Assembly: GCF_900106045.1 (NCBI RefSeq)
Contig: NZ_LT629802.1
Span: 248,001 to 312,000 of the forward strand
Reading direction: 5' to 3'
Source of the DNA: Pseudomonas mucidolens
Lineage (GTDB): Bacteria > Pseudomonadota > Gammaproteobacteria > Pseudomonadales > Pseudomonadaceae
DNA: 64,000 nucleotides
The position numbers and the translations under genes were made by a program. Positions 31,882 to 40,731 of this stretch are shown piece by piece. Position 1 is the stretch's first letter, and the number at the start of each line of letters is the position of its first letter. Under the pieces are notes generated by a model that was not told where the DNA came from, ran no database searches, and worked only from the letters and a program-made list of their open reading frames with translations.

Positions 31882-31979
31882 GTAGGACCGAGCTTGCTCG
31901 CGAAGAACGTTAACGATGACGCGATTATTCTGATTAAACCAGTCGTTCTCAGGTTCTTCGCGAGCAAGCTCGCTCCTAC
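31882..31979. repeat. REPIN between era and recO
   Basis: Left arm with one change (GTAGGACCGAGCTTGCTCGCG), right arm intact. It interrupts the normally tight era-recO junction. Confidence 0.88.
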
Positions 31980-32025
31980 AGTAATCACGTCGCTTTGAAG
32001 ACCCTGTTCCCTCAGCGAGCTCTCC

Positions 32026-32715
32026 ATGTCCGCATCCCCGCCCCCCAGCCAACCCGCCTACGTCCTGCACAGCCGCGCCTATCGCGAGACCAGCGCGTTG
32101 GTGGACTTCCTCACGCCCCAAGGCCGGCTGCGCGCGGTATTGCGCAGTGCGCGGGGCAAGACGGGGACGTTGGCGCGGCCATTTGTAGCGCTGGATGTGG
32201 AGTTTCGTGGCAAGGGCGAACTGAAAAATGTCGGCCGCCTGGAAAGTATCGGTACCTCCAGCTGGCTTAACGGCGAGGCGCTGTTCAGTGGCCTCTACCT
32301 CAATGAGTTGCTGATCCGCCTGCTGCCCGCCGAAGACCCGCACCCAGCGGTTTTCGATCACTACGCCGCGACCCTGTTGGCCCTGGCGGAAGGCCGTCCG
32401 CTGGAACCGCTGCTGCGTGCTTTCGAGTGGCGCCTGCTGGACGACCTGGGCTACGGGTTTGAACTCAGCAATGATCTGCACGGCGAGCCCATCGCCGCCG
32501 ACGGCATGTACCGTCTGCAAGTGGACGCGGGTCTGGAGCGGGTTTACCTGCTGCAACCGGGGTTGTTCCAGGGCGCCGAGTTGCTGGCCATGAGCGAGGC
32601 CGACTGGAACGCTCCCGGCGCCTTGTCCGCCGCCAAACGCCTGATGCGCCAAGCCCTGGCCGTACACTTGGGCGGTCGACCGCTGGTCAGTCGCGAGTTG
32701 TTTCGAAAGCCCTGA
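32026..32715 (+). CDS. recO: DNA repair protein RecO
   Basis: A 229-residue RecO with N-terminal OB fold ([36 protein letters not shown]) and the helical C-domain. RecO loads RecA on SSB-coated DNA with RecR and RecF. No zinc-finger cysteines are seen, as in other gamma-proteobacteria. The gene follows era and precedes pdxJ as usual for Pseudomonas. Confidence 0.93.
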   Translation: MSASPPPSQPAYVLHSRAYRETSALVDFLTPQGRLRAVLRSARGKTGTLARPFVALDVEFRGKGELKNVGRLESIGTSSWLNGEALFSGLYLNELLIRLLPAEDPHPAVFDHYAATLLALAEGRPLEPLLRAFEWRLLDDLGYGFELSNDLHGEPIAADGMYRLQVDAGLERVYLLQPGLFQGAELLAMSEADWNAPGALSAAKRLMRQALAVHLGGRPLVSRELFRKP

Positions 32716-32766
32716 CATCCCCGTGTATGCTGTGCAGCGTTTCTTTCCCTATTCAGGAGCGCTTCC

Positions 32767-33510
32767 GTGACCACCAGCAATCGCATTCTTCTCGGCGTCA
32801 ACATCGACCACGTCGCTACCCTGCGTCAGGCCCGGGGCACCCGTTACCCTGACCCGGTCAAGGCCGCGCTGGACGCCGAAGAAGCGGGCGCCGACGGCAT
32901 CACCGTGCACCTGCGCGAAGACCGCCGGCACATCCAGGAGCGTGATGTGCTGCTGCTCAAGGACGTGCTGCAGACCCGCATGAACTTCGAAATGGGCGTC
33001 ACCGAAGCAATGATGGCGTTTGCCGAGCGCATTCGTCCGGCGCATATCTGCCTGGTACCGGAAACCCGCCAGGAACTGACTACCGAAGGCGGCCTGGATG
33101 TGGCCGGGCAGGAAGCGCGGATCAAAGCCGCAGTGCAACGCCTGTCACAGATCGGCAGTGAGGTCTCGCTGTTTATCGACGCCGATGAGCGGCAGATCGA
33201 AGCCTCGCATCGTGTCGGTGCACCGGCCATTGAATTGCATACCGGCCGCTACGCCGACGCGACCACCCCGACCGAAGTCGCTGATGAATTGCAGCGCATT
33301 GTCGACGGCGTGGCCTGCGGTTTGCGCGAAGGCTTGATCGTCAACGCCGGACACGGCCTGCACTACCACAACGTCGAAGCCGTGGCTGCGATCAAGGGTA
33401 TCAACGAGCTGAACATCGGCCACGCCCTGGTGGCCCACGCGCTGTTCGTCGGCTTCAAGGGCGCGGTTGCCGAGATGAAGGCGTTGATCCTGGCCGCCGC
33501 CAGAGGCTAA
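32767..33510 (+). CDS. pdxJ: Pyridoxine 5'-phosphate synthase PdxJ
   Basis: A 247-residue TIM-barrel enzyme condensing 1-deoxyxylulose 5-phosphate with 3-amino-2-oxopropyl phosphate to give pyridoxine 5'-phosphate (vitamin B6). Signature segments: [38 protein letters not shown] and [14 protein letters not shown] start at 32767, with CAGGAG seven bases upstream. Last gene of the era-recO-pdxJ group. Confidence 0.96.
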   Translation: MTTSNRILLGVNIDHVATLRQARGTRYPDPVKAALDAEEAGADGITVHLREDRRHIQERDVLLLKDVLQTRMNFEMGVTEAMMAFAERIRPAHICLVPETRQELTTEGGLDVAGQEARIKAAVQRLSQIGSEVSLFIDADERQIEASHRVGAPAIELHTGRYADATTPTEVADELQRIVDGVACGLREGLIVNAGHGLHYHNVEAVAAIKGINELNIGHALVAHALFVGFKGAVAEMKALILAAARG

Positions 33511-33530
33511 ACACAGTCTGAAATACTGAA

Positions 33531-33575
33531 GATCAAAAATGTAGGAGCGGGCGTGCTCGCGCCCACATTTGATCT
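33531..33575. repeat. Mosaic REP hairpin after pdxJ
   Basis: GATCAAAAATGT ... ACATTTGATC outer arms enclose GTAGGAGCGGGCGTGCTCGC. The left half is GTAGGAGC-type, the right half (GCGCCCACAT) is GTGGGAGC-like, so it looks like a hybrid of two REP families. It lies 20 bases past pdxJ. Confidence 0.6.
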
Positions 33576-33643
33576 TCATTGGCCTCTACCATTTCGCCAT
33601 GCGGCAATGCGAAGCCTTACTGTTTAGGTGGTGCAGGTGTATC

Positions 33644-33682
33644 GTATCTGCCCTTTGCAGGCTCCTGGCCTGCGGCAGATAC
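33644..33682 (+). promoter_or_regulatory. Two-part stem-loop upstream of the multicopper oxidase gene
   Basis: Outer stem GTATCTGCC (33644-33652) / GGCAGATAC (33674-33682) continues into inner stem GCAGGC / GCCTGC with a four-base bulge and loop TCCTG. It ends two bases before the GAGG Shine-Dalgarno of the following gene, so it could control its translation, or be the terminator of another gene if this junction is a rearrangement. Confidence 0.6.
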
Positions 33683-33693
33683 GTGAGGTTGTT

Positions 33694-35076
33694 GTGTCCC
33701 GATCCTTTTCCCGTCGACAAATCCTGGGTGGTCTTGCAGGCTTGGCCGTAGTGGGCGTTGGTGCCGGTGGCGCCTACCGCTACTGGCTGGGGAAAGTCGC
33801 CGAGGCGGAGGCTGGGCACGATTACGAGCTGATCGCTGCGCCCTTGGATGTGGAACTGGTGCCCGGACACAAGACCCAAGCCTGGGCGTTTGGCCCTTCG
33901 GCGCCCGGCACCGAGTTGCGCGTACGCCAAGGCGAATGGCTGCGGGTGCGATTCATCAACCATCTGCCGGTCGCCACCACCATCCACTGGCACGGCATCC
34001 GCCTGCCGCTGGAAATGGACGGCGTGCCCTACGTCTCGCAATTGCCGGTGCTGCCCGGTGAATACTTCGACTACAAGTTCCGCGTACCGGATGCCGGCAG
34101 CTACTGGTACCACCCTCACGTCAGCAGCAGCGAAGAGCTGGGTCGCGGCCTGGTCGGTCCGCTGATTGTCGAAGAGCGCGAGCCCACCGGCTTCAAATAC
34201 GAACGTACGTTGAGCCTGAAAAACTGGCATATCGATGAGGAGGGCGCCTTTGTCGATTTCAGCATCCCGCGCGAAGCGGCCCGTGGCGGTACCGCCGGGC
34301 GCTTGTCGAGCATCAACGGCGTGCCCCAGGCGGTGATCGACTTGCCGGCCGGGCAAATCACCCGGGTGCGCCTGCTCAACCTCGACAACACCCTGACCTA
34401 TCGCCTGAATATTCCCGGTATCGAAGCGCAGATCTATGCGCTGGACGGCAATCCCATTCAGCCTCGGCCGCTGGGCAAGGACTACTGGCTGGGTCCGGGG
34501 ATGCGTATTTGCCTGGCGGTCAAGGCCCCGCCGGTCGGCGAAGAACTCTCGATCCGCAACGGCCCGGTGCGCCTGGGCACGTTCCGTTCGGTGGCCAATA
34601 CCGATGCGCCCACCGAATGGCCGCCCGCGCTGCCGGCTAACCCGGTTGCCGAGCCGGACCTGGCCAACGCCGAGAAACTCAACTTCAATTTCGAGTGGGT
34701 GGGAGCGGTCTCGGTCAACCTCGACAATGGCAAGCCGCCGAGCCTGTGGCAGATCAACGGCCAAGCCTGGGACATCACCGACAAGACCTGTGCCGACCGC
34801 CCGATTGCCAAGCTCGAACTGGGTAAGAGTTACATTTTCGAATTGAAGAACATGACGCAGTACCAGCATCCGATCCACCTGCATGGCATGAGTTTCAAGG
34901 TGATCGCTTCGAACCGGCACAAGGTCACGCCGTACTTCACCGACACTTACCTATTGGGCAAGAACGAGCGTGCCCGTGTGGCGCTGGTGGCGGATAATCC
35001 CGGGGTGTGGATGTTCCATTGCCATGTGATCGACCACATGGAAACCGGCCTGATGGCCGCCATTGAGGTAGCGTGA
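33694..35076 (+). CDS. Tat-exported multicopper oxidase
   Basis: A 460-residue three-domain cupredoxin oxidase. Twin-arginine signal SRRQILGGLAGLAVVG at the N-terminus implies folding and copper loading in the cytoplasm. Copper ligands: HWHG (domain 1), WYHPH, HPIHLHG and HCHVIDHMETG near the C-terminus, the full trinuclear and T1 set. Relatives include CueO, SufI-like and manganese/phenol oxidases; the substrate is unknown. GTG 33694 follows GAGG. The TGA stop overlaps tadA by one base. In P. aeruginosa this pair lies by guaA. Confidence 0.9.
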   Translation: MSRSFSRRQILGGLAGLAVVGVGAGGAYRYWLGKVAEAEAGHDYELIAAPLDVELVPGHKTQAWAFGPSAPGTELRVRQGEWLRVRFINHLPVATTIHWHGIRLPLEMDGVPYVSQLPVLPGEYFDYKFRVPDAGSYWYHPHVSSSEELGRGLVGPLIVEEREPTGFKYERTLSLKNWHIDEEGAFVDFSIPREAARGGTAGRLSSINGVPQAVIDLPAGQITRVRLLNLDNTLTYRLNIPGIEAQIYALDGNPIQPRPLGKDYWLGPGMRICLAVKAPPVGEELSIRNGPVRLGTFRSVANTDAPTEWPPALPANPVAEPDLANAEKLNFNFEWVGAVSVNLDNGKPPSLWQINGQAWDITDKTCADRPIAKLELGKSYIFELKNMTQYQHPIHLHGMSFKVIASNRHKVTPYFTDTYLLGKNERARVALVADNPGVWMFHCHVIDHMETGLMAAIEVA

Positions 35077-35573
35077 TGCGTCAGATTCGCCCGACGGCGA
35101 TCATTGATCGCAGCCGTGACCAGGACTTTATGCGCGAAGCCCTGGCGCTCGCCGCGCAAGGCGCGGCGCTGGGTGAAGTGCCGGTCGGTGCGGTGCTGGT
35201 GCAGGACGGTGAAATCATCGGCCGAGGCTTCAATTGCCCGATCAGCGGCAACGATCCGAGCGCCCATGCTGAGATGGTCGCCATCCGCGCCGCGGCCCAG
35301 GCGCTCAGTAACTATCGCCTGCCGGGCAGCACGCTTTACGTGACCCTCGAGCCGTGCAGCATGTGCGCCGGTTTGATTGTCCACTCGCGAATTGCCCGGG
35401 TGGTCTACGGTGCGCTGGAGCCCAAGGCCGGAATTGTGCAAAGTCAGGGGCAGTTTTTTACCCAGGGCTTTCTCAATCATCGGGTGCTGTTTGAAGGCGG
35501 GGTGTTGGCCGAGGAGTGCGGGACGGTGTTGAGCGCGTTCTTCAAGGCGCGCCGAGCAAAACCCCCACTCTAA
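35076..35573 (+). CDS. tadA: tRNA-specific adenosine deaminase TadA
   Basis: A 165-residue zinc deaminase that makes inosine at position 34 of tRNA-Arg(ACG). Catalytic motif HAEMVA (zinc ligand His and Glu proton shuttle) and PCSMC (zinc ligand Cys pair); ISGNDPSAHAE and RVVYGALEPKAG are also typical. ATG 35076 with GAGG 35065-35068 is chosen over GTG 35073. It is coupled to the multicopper oxidase gene. Confidence 0.95.
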   Translation: MRQIRPTAIIDRSRDQDFMREALALAAQGAALGEVPVGAVLVQDGEIIGRGFNCPISGNDPSAHAEMVAIRAAAQALSNYRLPGSTLYVTLEPCSMCAGLIVHSRIARVVYGALEPKAGIVQSQGQFFTQGFLNHRVLFEGGVLAEECGTVLSAFFKARRAKPPL

Positions 35574-35590
35574 AGAACACTGAGGCGCAA

Positions 35591-35620
35591 ATGTGGGAGG
35601 GGGCAAGCCCCCTCCCACAT
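35591..35620. repeat. GTGGGAGG-type REP between convergent tadA and cmoB
   Basis: Perfect 14-bp palindrome ATGTGGGAGGGGGC / GCCCCCTCCCACAT with only two bases in the loop. It lies between convergent genes and may terminate both. Confidence 0.8.
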
Positions 35621-35652
35621 GTTTGATCTCTATTTGGCAGGAGGCGTGAAGG

Positions 35653-36609
35653 TTACTTCTTGGCGATAATCACCGCGCGCATCGGCGCGGGTAGCCCTTC
35701 AATGGTCTTGCTGTGGTCTTCAGGGTCCAGGAAGTCGCTGAGTGACTGATACTTCATCCACTCCGTGCCGCGCTGTTCCTCGACCGTGGTCACGCTGACG
35801 TCCACGCAACGCACGTTGCTGAACCCGGCGCGGCGCAGCCACAGCATCAACGCCGGCACCGATGGCAGGAACCACACGTTACGCATCTGCGCGTAGCGGT
35901 CTTCCGGTACCAACACTTGCTGTTGATCACCTTCGATCACCAGCGTCTCCAGGACCAGTTCGCCGCCCTTGACCAGACAGTCCTTGAGCGCCAGCAGATG
36001 TTCGATGGGCGAGCGACGGTGGTAGAACACGCCCATGGAAAACACCGTGTCGAAGCCTTCCATGTGCGGCGGCAGGTCTTCAAATGGGAAGGGCAAGTGC
36101 CAGGCATTCGGTGCTGACAGATAACGCTGCACCGCCTGGAACTGGCAGAAAAACAGCCAGTTCGGGTCGACGCCGATCACGCTGTCGGCGCCGGCGCCGA
36201 GCATGCGCCACATGTAATAACCGTTGCCGCAACCGACATCGAGGATGCGCTTGCCGTTGAGGTCCAGGTGTGGCGCGACCCGCGACCATTTCCAGTCCGA
36301 GCGCCATTCGGTGTCCACATGCACCCCGAACAAGTCGAACGGGCCTTTGCGCCACGGGCTCAGGCCCATCAGCGCGCTGCGCATCTGCACGCGGGTTGCC
36401 TCGTCGCAATCGGTGTCCAGCAGCAGGCCGTTGAGCAGGTCGATTTGGTTCGGCATGATGGCGGGCAAGGCATCCAACGCACTCTGCCAGCGTTCCAGGT
36501 CGCCATGACCCTTTTCCATCTTCGCATCGAGTTGTGCTTGCAGGCCTTGGGCCCAGACAGCCAGGGGAGTACCGACCAGATGCCGGGCGAGGGGAGACAA
36601 ATCAATCAT
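35653..36609 (-). CDS. cmoB: tRNA U34 carboxymethyltransferase CmoB
   Basis: A 318-residue methyltransferase-fold enzyme that transfers a carboxymethyl group from carboxy-SAM to 5-hydroxyuridine 34 in tRNA, giving cmo5U. SAM-site motif [25 protein letters not shown] and [16 protein letters not shown] are CmoB hallmarks. The start overlaps the cmoA stop by four bases (ATGA), so CmoA, which makes carboxy-SAM, is translated just ahead. Confidence 0.95.
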   Translation of the reverse strand: MIDLSPLARHLVGTPLAVWAQGLQAQLDAKMEKGHGDLERWQSALDALPAIMPNQIDLLNGLLLDTDCDEATRVQMRSALMGLSPWRKGPFDLFGVHVDTEWRSDWKWSRVAPHLDLNGKRILDVGCGNGYYMWRMLGAGADSVIGVDPNWLFFCQFQAVQRYLSAPNAWHLPFPFEDLPPHMEGFDTVFSMGVFYHRRSPIEHLLALKDCLVKGGELVLETLVIEGDQQQVLVPEDRYAQMRNVWFLPSVPALMLWLRRAGFSNVRCVDVSVTTVEEQRGTEWMKYQSLSDFLDPEDHSKTIEGLPAPMRAVIIAKK

Positions 36610-37349
36610 GGCAGGGCAATCAACGAGGCAAAGTTAAGACACTGGAACCACGGCACGACGCTCGAAAAACCGGCCGCCAGCAGGCGTTCGCGGTGTTCTT
36701 CGAGGCTGTCGGGCTTCATGACGTTTTCGATGGCGCTGCGTTTCTGGGCGATTTCCAGTTCGCTGTAGCCGTTGGCGCGCTTGAACGCGATGTGCAGGTC
36801 GTTGAGCAGGACGTGCTCTTCGGGATCGTTGAAGCGCAGCTTTTCCGAAAGGATCAACGCGCCACCCGGCAGCAGCGATTGGCGAATCCGCCCGAGCAGC
36901 GCCAGGCGTTGCTCGGGAGCGATGAATTGCAGGGTGAAGTTCAGCGCCACCACCGAGGCTGGTTGAAATTGCAACGCGAGGATATCGCCCTCAATCACCT
37001 CCACCGGCAGTAACTCCTGGAACATTGAGTCCTGGCCGTTGAGGTACTCCCGGCAGCGCTCGACCATCGCCGCCGAGTTATCCACCGCGATCACCCGGCA
37101 ACCGTCGGTACGCACATGACGGCGCAAGGCCTGCGTCACCGCGCCGAGGGACGAGCCGAGGTCGTAGAGCACGCTATTGGGCTGTGCAAACTGCGCGGCA
37201 AGTACGCCAAGGTTCTCGACAATGGTCGGGTAGCCCGGCACCGAGCGCTTGATCATGTCCGGGAACACCCGCACCACGTCCTCGTTGAAGGCGAAGTCCG
37301 GCACCTTGGGCAAGGGCTGGGCGAATAGGCGGTCGGATTCTTTGCTCAC
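36606..37349 (-). CDS. cmoA: Carboxy-S-adenosyl-L-methionine synthase CmoA
   Basis: A 247-residue class I methyltransferase-fold enzyme converting SAM and prephenate to carboxy-SAM for CmoB. Motifs: [47 protein letters not shown] and LNFTLQF. GTG 37349 (VSKESDRLF) is the start that matches family length; an open extension upstream of it has no Shine-Dalgarno. Confidence 0.94.
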   Translation of the reverse strand: MSKESDRLFAQPLPKVPDFAFNEDVVRVFPDMIKRSVPGYPTIVENLGVLAAQFAQPNSVLYDLGSSLGAVTQALRRHVRTDGCRVIAVDNSAAMVERCREYLNGQDSMFQELLPVEVIEGDILALQFQPASVVALNFTLQFIAPEQRLALLGRIRQSLLPGGALILSEKLRFNDPEEHVLLNDLHIAFKRANGYSELEIAQKRSAIENVMKPDSLEEHRERLLAAGFSSVVPWFQCLNFASLIALP

Positions 37350-37455
37350 GGTTGTTCCGGCGACGAAAAGGGGAAAGGCCGGCATTTTAGCCAAGTTGGC
37401 CAACGAGTGCGCGGATTGTCTGTGCTGAGAAGATAAGACTCCACCCAACAACCAC

Positions 37456-37613
37456 CTGTGGCGAGGGTGCTTGCCCTAACTCCTTGTAGGAGCGAGCTTG
37501 CTCGCGAAAAACGTCAACGATAATGCGTGTTTCCTGGATAAACGCGGCGCCTATGAGTTCTTCGCGAGCAAGCTCGCTCCTACAAAGCATTGGGACAAGC
37601 CCCCTCGCCACAG
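37456..37613. repeat. REPIN nested in an outer REP pair
   Basis: A complete GTAGGAGC REPIN (37486-37583) is enclosed by CTGTGGCGAGGG...GCTTGCCC (from 37456) and the inverse GGGACAAGCCCCCTCGCCACAG (to 37613), a different REP family. The nest lies between cmoA and the inhibitor gene. Confidence 0.8.
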
Positions 37614-37645
37614 CAGTGAGGCCCCGTTGCCCCAGTCATGACGTA

Positions 37646-38038
37646 TCAATTCACCGTGATGGTGCAGTCGAAGGTTTCCGCTGGGTTCACTTCCGGCGCC
37701 CAAGGCTGTTGCGAGGTCAGGCGCAAGCGGCCCTGGCCTGGTGCAAAGGCCTTGAAGCGCCAGGTGGATTTGCCGCCCGCGCCGACCAGGCCGGAGTCCT
37801 CGGGGTTGCTATAGACCTCGGGACTCAGACTGCGCAGCACGCCGCCGGCAGAGTCCTGGATCGCCCAGCGGTAACCAGTGGTGGGATTGCTGGGCAAGGT
37901 CAGGGTCAGGTTTTGTCCGGTTTTAAGCTGGAGCGGGCAAGCGCTCTGGTTTTCCACGGTGATGTTTTGCTTGGGCGCACTGGCGCAGGCGGCGAGCACG
38001 GCGAGGCTCAACGGGAGAAGCAGGCGGGCAGCGGTCAT
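37646..38038 (-). CDS. icp: Chagasin-family (I42) cysteine protease inhibitor, lipoprotein
   Basis: A 130-residue protein with a lipoprotein signal peptide (LSLAVLAACAS, acylated Cys about residue 18). The chagasin loops are recognisable: NPTTGYRW (L4-type loop), GxGG in VGAGGKSTW and QPWAPEV, a variant of RPWE. It is probably anchored in the periplasm-facing membrane and inhibits papain-like proteases. In P. aeruginosa an icp gene also precedes the AsrA-type Lon gene, as here. Confidence 0.85.
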   Translation of the reverse strand: MTAARLLLPLSLAVLAACASAPKQNITVENQSACPLQLKTGQNLTLTLPSNPTTGYRWAIQDSAGGVLRSLSPEVYSNPEDSGLVGAGGKSTWRFKAFAPGQGRLRLTSQQPWAPEVNPAETFDCTITVN

Positions 38039-38174
38039 GAGGGCTCCGTTTGTTTACGACGAAGGGCGAGCATAACCGAAGATGAGGCAGGGTGGGCCGA
38101 GAGGGAGCTGGTGGTGACTGGGCGGGCCCCTTCGACTTGCTCGCGAAGAGGCCCACCTCGGCACTGCATAATTA

Positions 38175-40595
38175 TCAGAAGAGCACTTTAGCCACATCCG
38201 CAAAGCGCTTGGCAAAGTGCACCGTCATGCCCTCTTTCAGGTAGTCCGGCAACTCCTCATAACTCCCCCGATTGGGCTCCGGCAAGATCAGCTCATGAAT
38301 CTTCTGGCGCCGCGCCGCGATCACTTTTTCGCGCACCCCGCCAATCGGCAATACATGCCCGGTCAGCGTCAGTTCGCCGGTCATCGCCACGCCTTTTTTC
38401 GGTGGCTGGTTACGCGCCAGCGACAGTAACGCGCTGGCCATGGTCACCCCGGCGCTCGGGCCGTCCTTGGGTGTGGCGCCTTCCGGCACGTGCAGGTGAA
38501 CGAAGGCTTCATCGAAAAACTTCGGGTCACCGCCAAACGACTTCAGGTTCGAGCTGACATAGCTGTAGGCGATCTCCGCGGATTCCTTCATCACGTCGCC
38601 CAGTTGCCCGGTGAGTTTGAAGCCGCGATTGAGCGTGTGGATGCGTGTCGCCTCGATCGGCAACGTCGCGCCGCCCATGCTGGTCCAGGCGAGCCCGGTG
38701 ATGACTCCGGTGCCCGACAGCACACGCTCGTTACGAAATACCGGCATACCCAGGGAGCTTTCCAGGTCCTTGTTGCCGATTTTGATGACCGACTTCGGTT
38801 CATCCAGTAACTTGACCACCGCCTTGCGTACCAGTTTGCCCAGTTGCTTCTCCAATTGACGTACGCCGGCTTCCCGGGCGTAACCGTCGATCAATGCGCG
38901 CAGGGCACCGTCGCTGATGCTCAGGCTGCTTTTCGCCACGCCGGCTTTTTTCAGCTGTTTTGGCCACAGGTGACGCTTGGCGATGGCGACTTTTTCTTCG
39001 GTGATGTAACCCGACAGGCGAATCACTTCCATGCGGTCCAGCAGCGGACCGGGGATCGAGTCCAGGGTGTTGGCGGTGCAGACGAACAGCACTTTCGACA
39101 GGTCCAGGCGCAGGTCCAGGTAATGGTCGAGGAATTCGACGTTCTGTTCCGGGTCGAGGGTTTCCAGGAGTGCGGACGCCGGGTCGCCCTGGAAGCTCTG
39201 GCCCATCTTGTCGATCTCATCGAGCATGATCACCGGGTTCATCACTTCGACATCTTTAAGCGCCTGCACCAGTTTGCCCGGCAGGGCGCCAATGTAGGTG
39301 CGGCGATGACCCTTGATCTCGGCCTCGTCGCGCATGCCGCCGACACTGAAGCGGTAGAACGGCCGGCCCAGGGATTCGGCAATCGATTTGCCGATGCTGG
39401 TCTTGCCCACGCCCGGCGGGCCCACCAACAGTACGATGGAACCGGCGACTTCGCCCTTGTAGGCGCCTACGGCGAGAAACTCGAGGATACGGTTCTTGAT
39501 GTCGTCCAGGCCGGCGTGATGCTCGTCCAGTACCTTGCGGGCGTGCTTGAGGTCGAGCTTGTCCTCGCCATACACGCCCCACGGCACCGACGTGGCCCAG
39601 TCCAGGTAGTTGCGGGTCACGGCGTATTCCGGTGAGCCGGTTTCCAGGATCGACAGCTTGTTCATTTCATCAGTGATGCGTTTTTGCGCCTGGGGCGGCA
39701 ACACCTTGCCTTCCAGACGTTGCTCGAACTGCTCGACGTCGGCGCTGCGATCATCCTTGGTCAGCCCCAGTTCCTGCTGGATGACCTTGAGTTGTTCTTT
39801 GAGAAAGAACTCGCGCTGGTGCTCGCCGATCTTGCGGTTCACTTCGGCGGAAATTTCTTTTTGCAGGCGCGCGACTTCGACCTCCTTGCGCAGCATCGGC
39901 AGGACTTTTTCCATGCGCTTGAGCATCGGCACGCAGTCCAGCACTTCCTGCAATTCGTTGCCGGTGGCCGAGGTCAACGCCGCGGCGAAGTCGGTCAATG
40001 GCGACGGATCGTTGGGGCTGAAGCGATTGAGGTAGTTCTTCAACTCTTCGCTGTACAGCGGGTTGAGCGGCAGCAGCTCCTTGATCGCATTGATCAGGGC
40101 CATGCCGTAAGCCTTGACCTCATCCGTCGGTTCGGTCGGTTGGTGTGGGTATTCGACTTCCACCAGGTACGGTGGGTGGTGATGCTTGAGCCAGGTACGA
40201 ATCCGCACGCGGGTCAGGCCCTGGGCGACGAATTGCAGTTTGCCGTTTTCGCGACTGGCGTGGTGGACCTTCACCAGGGTGCCGTACAGCGGCAGGGCGG
40301 AGGTGTCGAAGTGCCGTGGATCTTCGGGGGGCGTGTCCATGAAGAACAGCGCAAGGGAATGGTGTTCGGATTTGCTCACCAGCTCCAGGGTTTCCGCCCA
40401 GGGTTCTTCATTGACGATCACCGGCAGTACTTGCGCCGGGAAAAACGGCCGGTTGTGGATCGGGATGATGTAAACCTTGTCCGGCAGGTTTTGCCCCGGC
40501 AGAGCCAGGCCGGTGTGGGACGAGTTGCTTTCAGCGTTTTCGGGGTCGGCGTAGTCGTTGAGATCGATATCAGGGAATTCTTGCTGGTCGCTCAT
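38175..40595 (-). CDS. Second ATP-dependent Lon protease, AsrA-like
   Basis: An 806-residue Lon. N-terminal substrate domain (VYIIPIHNRPFFPAQVLPVI), coiled-coil middle (EVNRKIGEHQREFFLKEQLK), AAA+ module with Walker A GPPGVGKTS, Walker B PVIMLDEIDKMGQ, and the protease domain with catalytic Ser in KDGPSAGV and Lys in EKVIAARRQ. It is the Pseudomonas Lon paralogue known as AsrA in P. aeruginosa, a heat- and antibiotic-stress protease, not the lon next to clpX. The 5' flank is 136 bases; no sigma-32 promoter was identified with confidence. Confidence 0.93.
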   Translation of the reverse strand: MSDQQEFPDIDLNDYADPENAESNSSHTGLALPGQNLPDKVYIIPIHNRPFFPAQVLPVIVNEEPWAETLELVSKSEHHSLALFFMDTPPEDPRHFDTSALPLYGTLVKVHHASRENGKLQFVAQGLTRVRIRTWLKHHHPPYLVEVEYPHQPTEPTDEVKAYGMALINAIKELLPLNPLYSEELKNYLNRFSPNDPSPLTDFAAALTSATGNELQEVLDCVPMLKRMEKVLPMLRKEVEVARLQKEISAEVNRKIGEHQREFFLKEQLKVIQQELGLTKDDRSADVEQFEQRLEGKVLPPQAQKRITDEMNKLSILETGSPEYAVTRNYLDWATSVPWGVYGEDKLDLKHARKVLDEHHAGLDDIKNRILEFLAVGAYKGEVAGSIVLLVGPPGVGKTSIGKSIAESLGRPFYRFSVGGMRDEAEIKGHRRTYIGALPGKLVQALKDVEVMNPVIMLDEIDKMGQSFQGDPASALLETLDPEQNVEFLDHYLDLRLDLSKVLFVCTANTLDSIPGPLLDRMEVIRLSGYITEEKVAIAKRHLWPKQLKKAGVAKSSLSISDGALRALIDGYAREAGVRQLEKQLGKLVRKAVVKLLDEPKSVIKIGNKDLESSLGMPVFRNERVLSGTGVITGLAWTSMGGATLPIEATRIHTLNRGFKLTGQLGDVMKESAEIAYSYVSSNLKSFGGDPKFFDEAFVHLHVPEGATPKDGPSAGVTMASALLSLARNQPPKKGVAMTGELTLTGHVLPIGGVREKVIAARRQKIHELILPEPNRGSYEELPDYLKEGMTVHFAKRFADVAKVLF

Positions 40596-40731
40596 GGGGC
40601 ACCTGCACAGGGAAGTATGCAGGTTAGATGGGGCGGGTAAGCGGTGGTTTCAATGGGGAGGCGTGGCTAGCAACAAATTGCTGGGTATTCCTCGGCGTGG
40701 ATATCGGCCTGAACCACACTGAGCAAGTTGA

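Noticed and set aside
30973..32718. 581-codon minus-strand frame over era and recO
   Set aside because: Runs through a REPIN and two conserved genes; not coding.
38120..38160. REP remnant CTTCGACTTGCTCGCGAAGAGG after the lon gene
   Set aside because: One weakly matching arm only, too decayed to annotate as an element.
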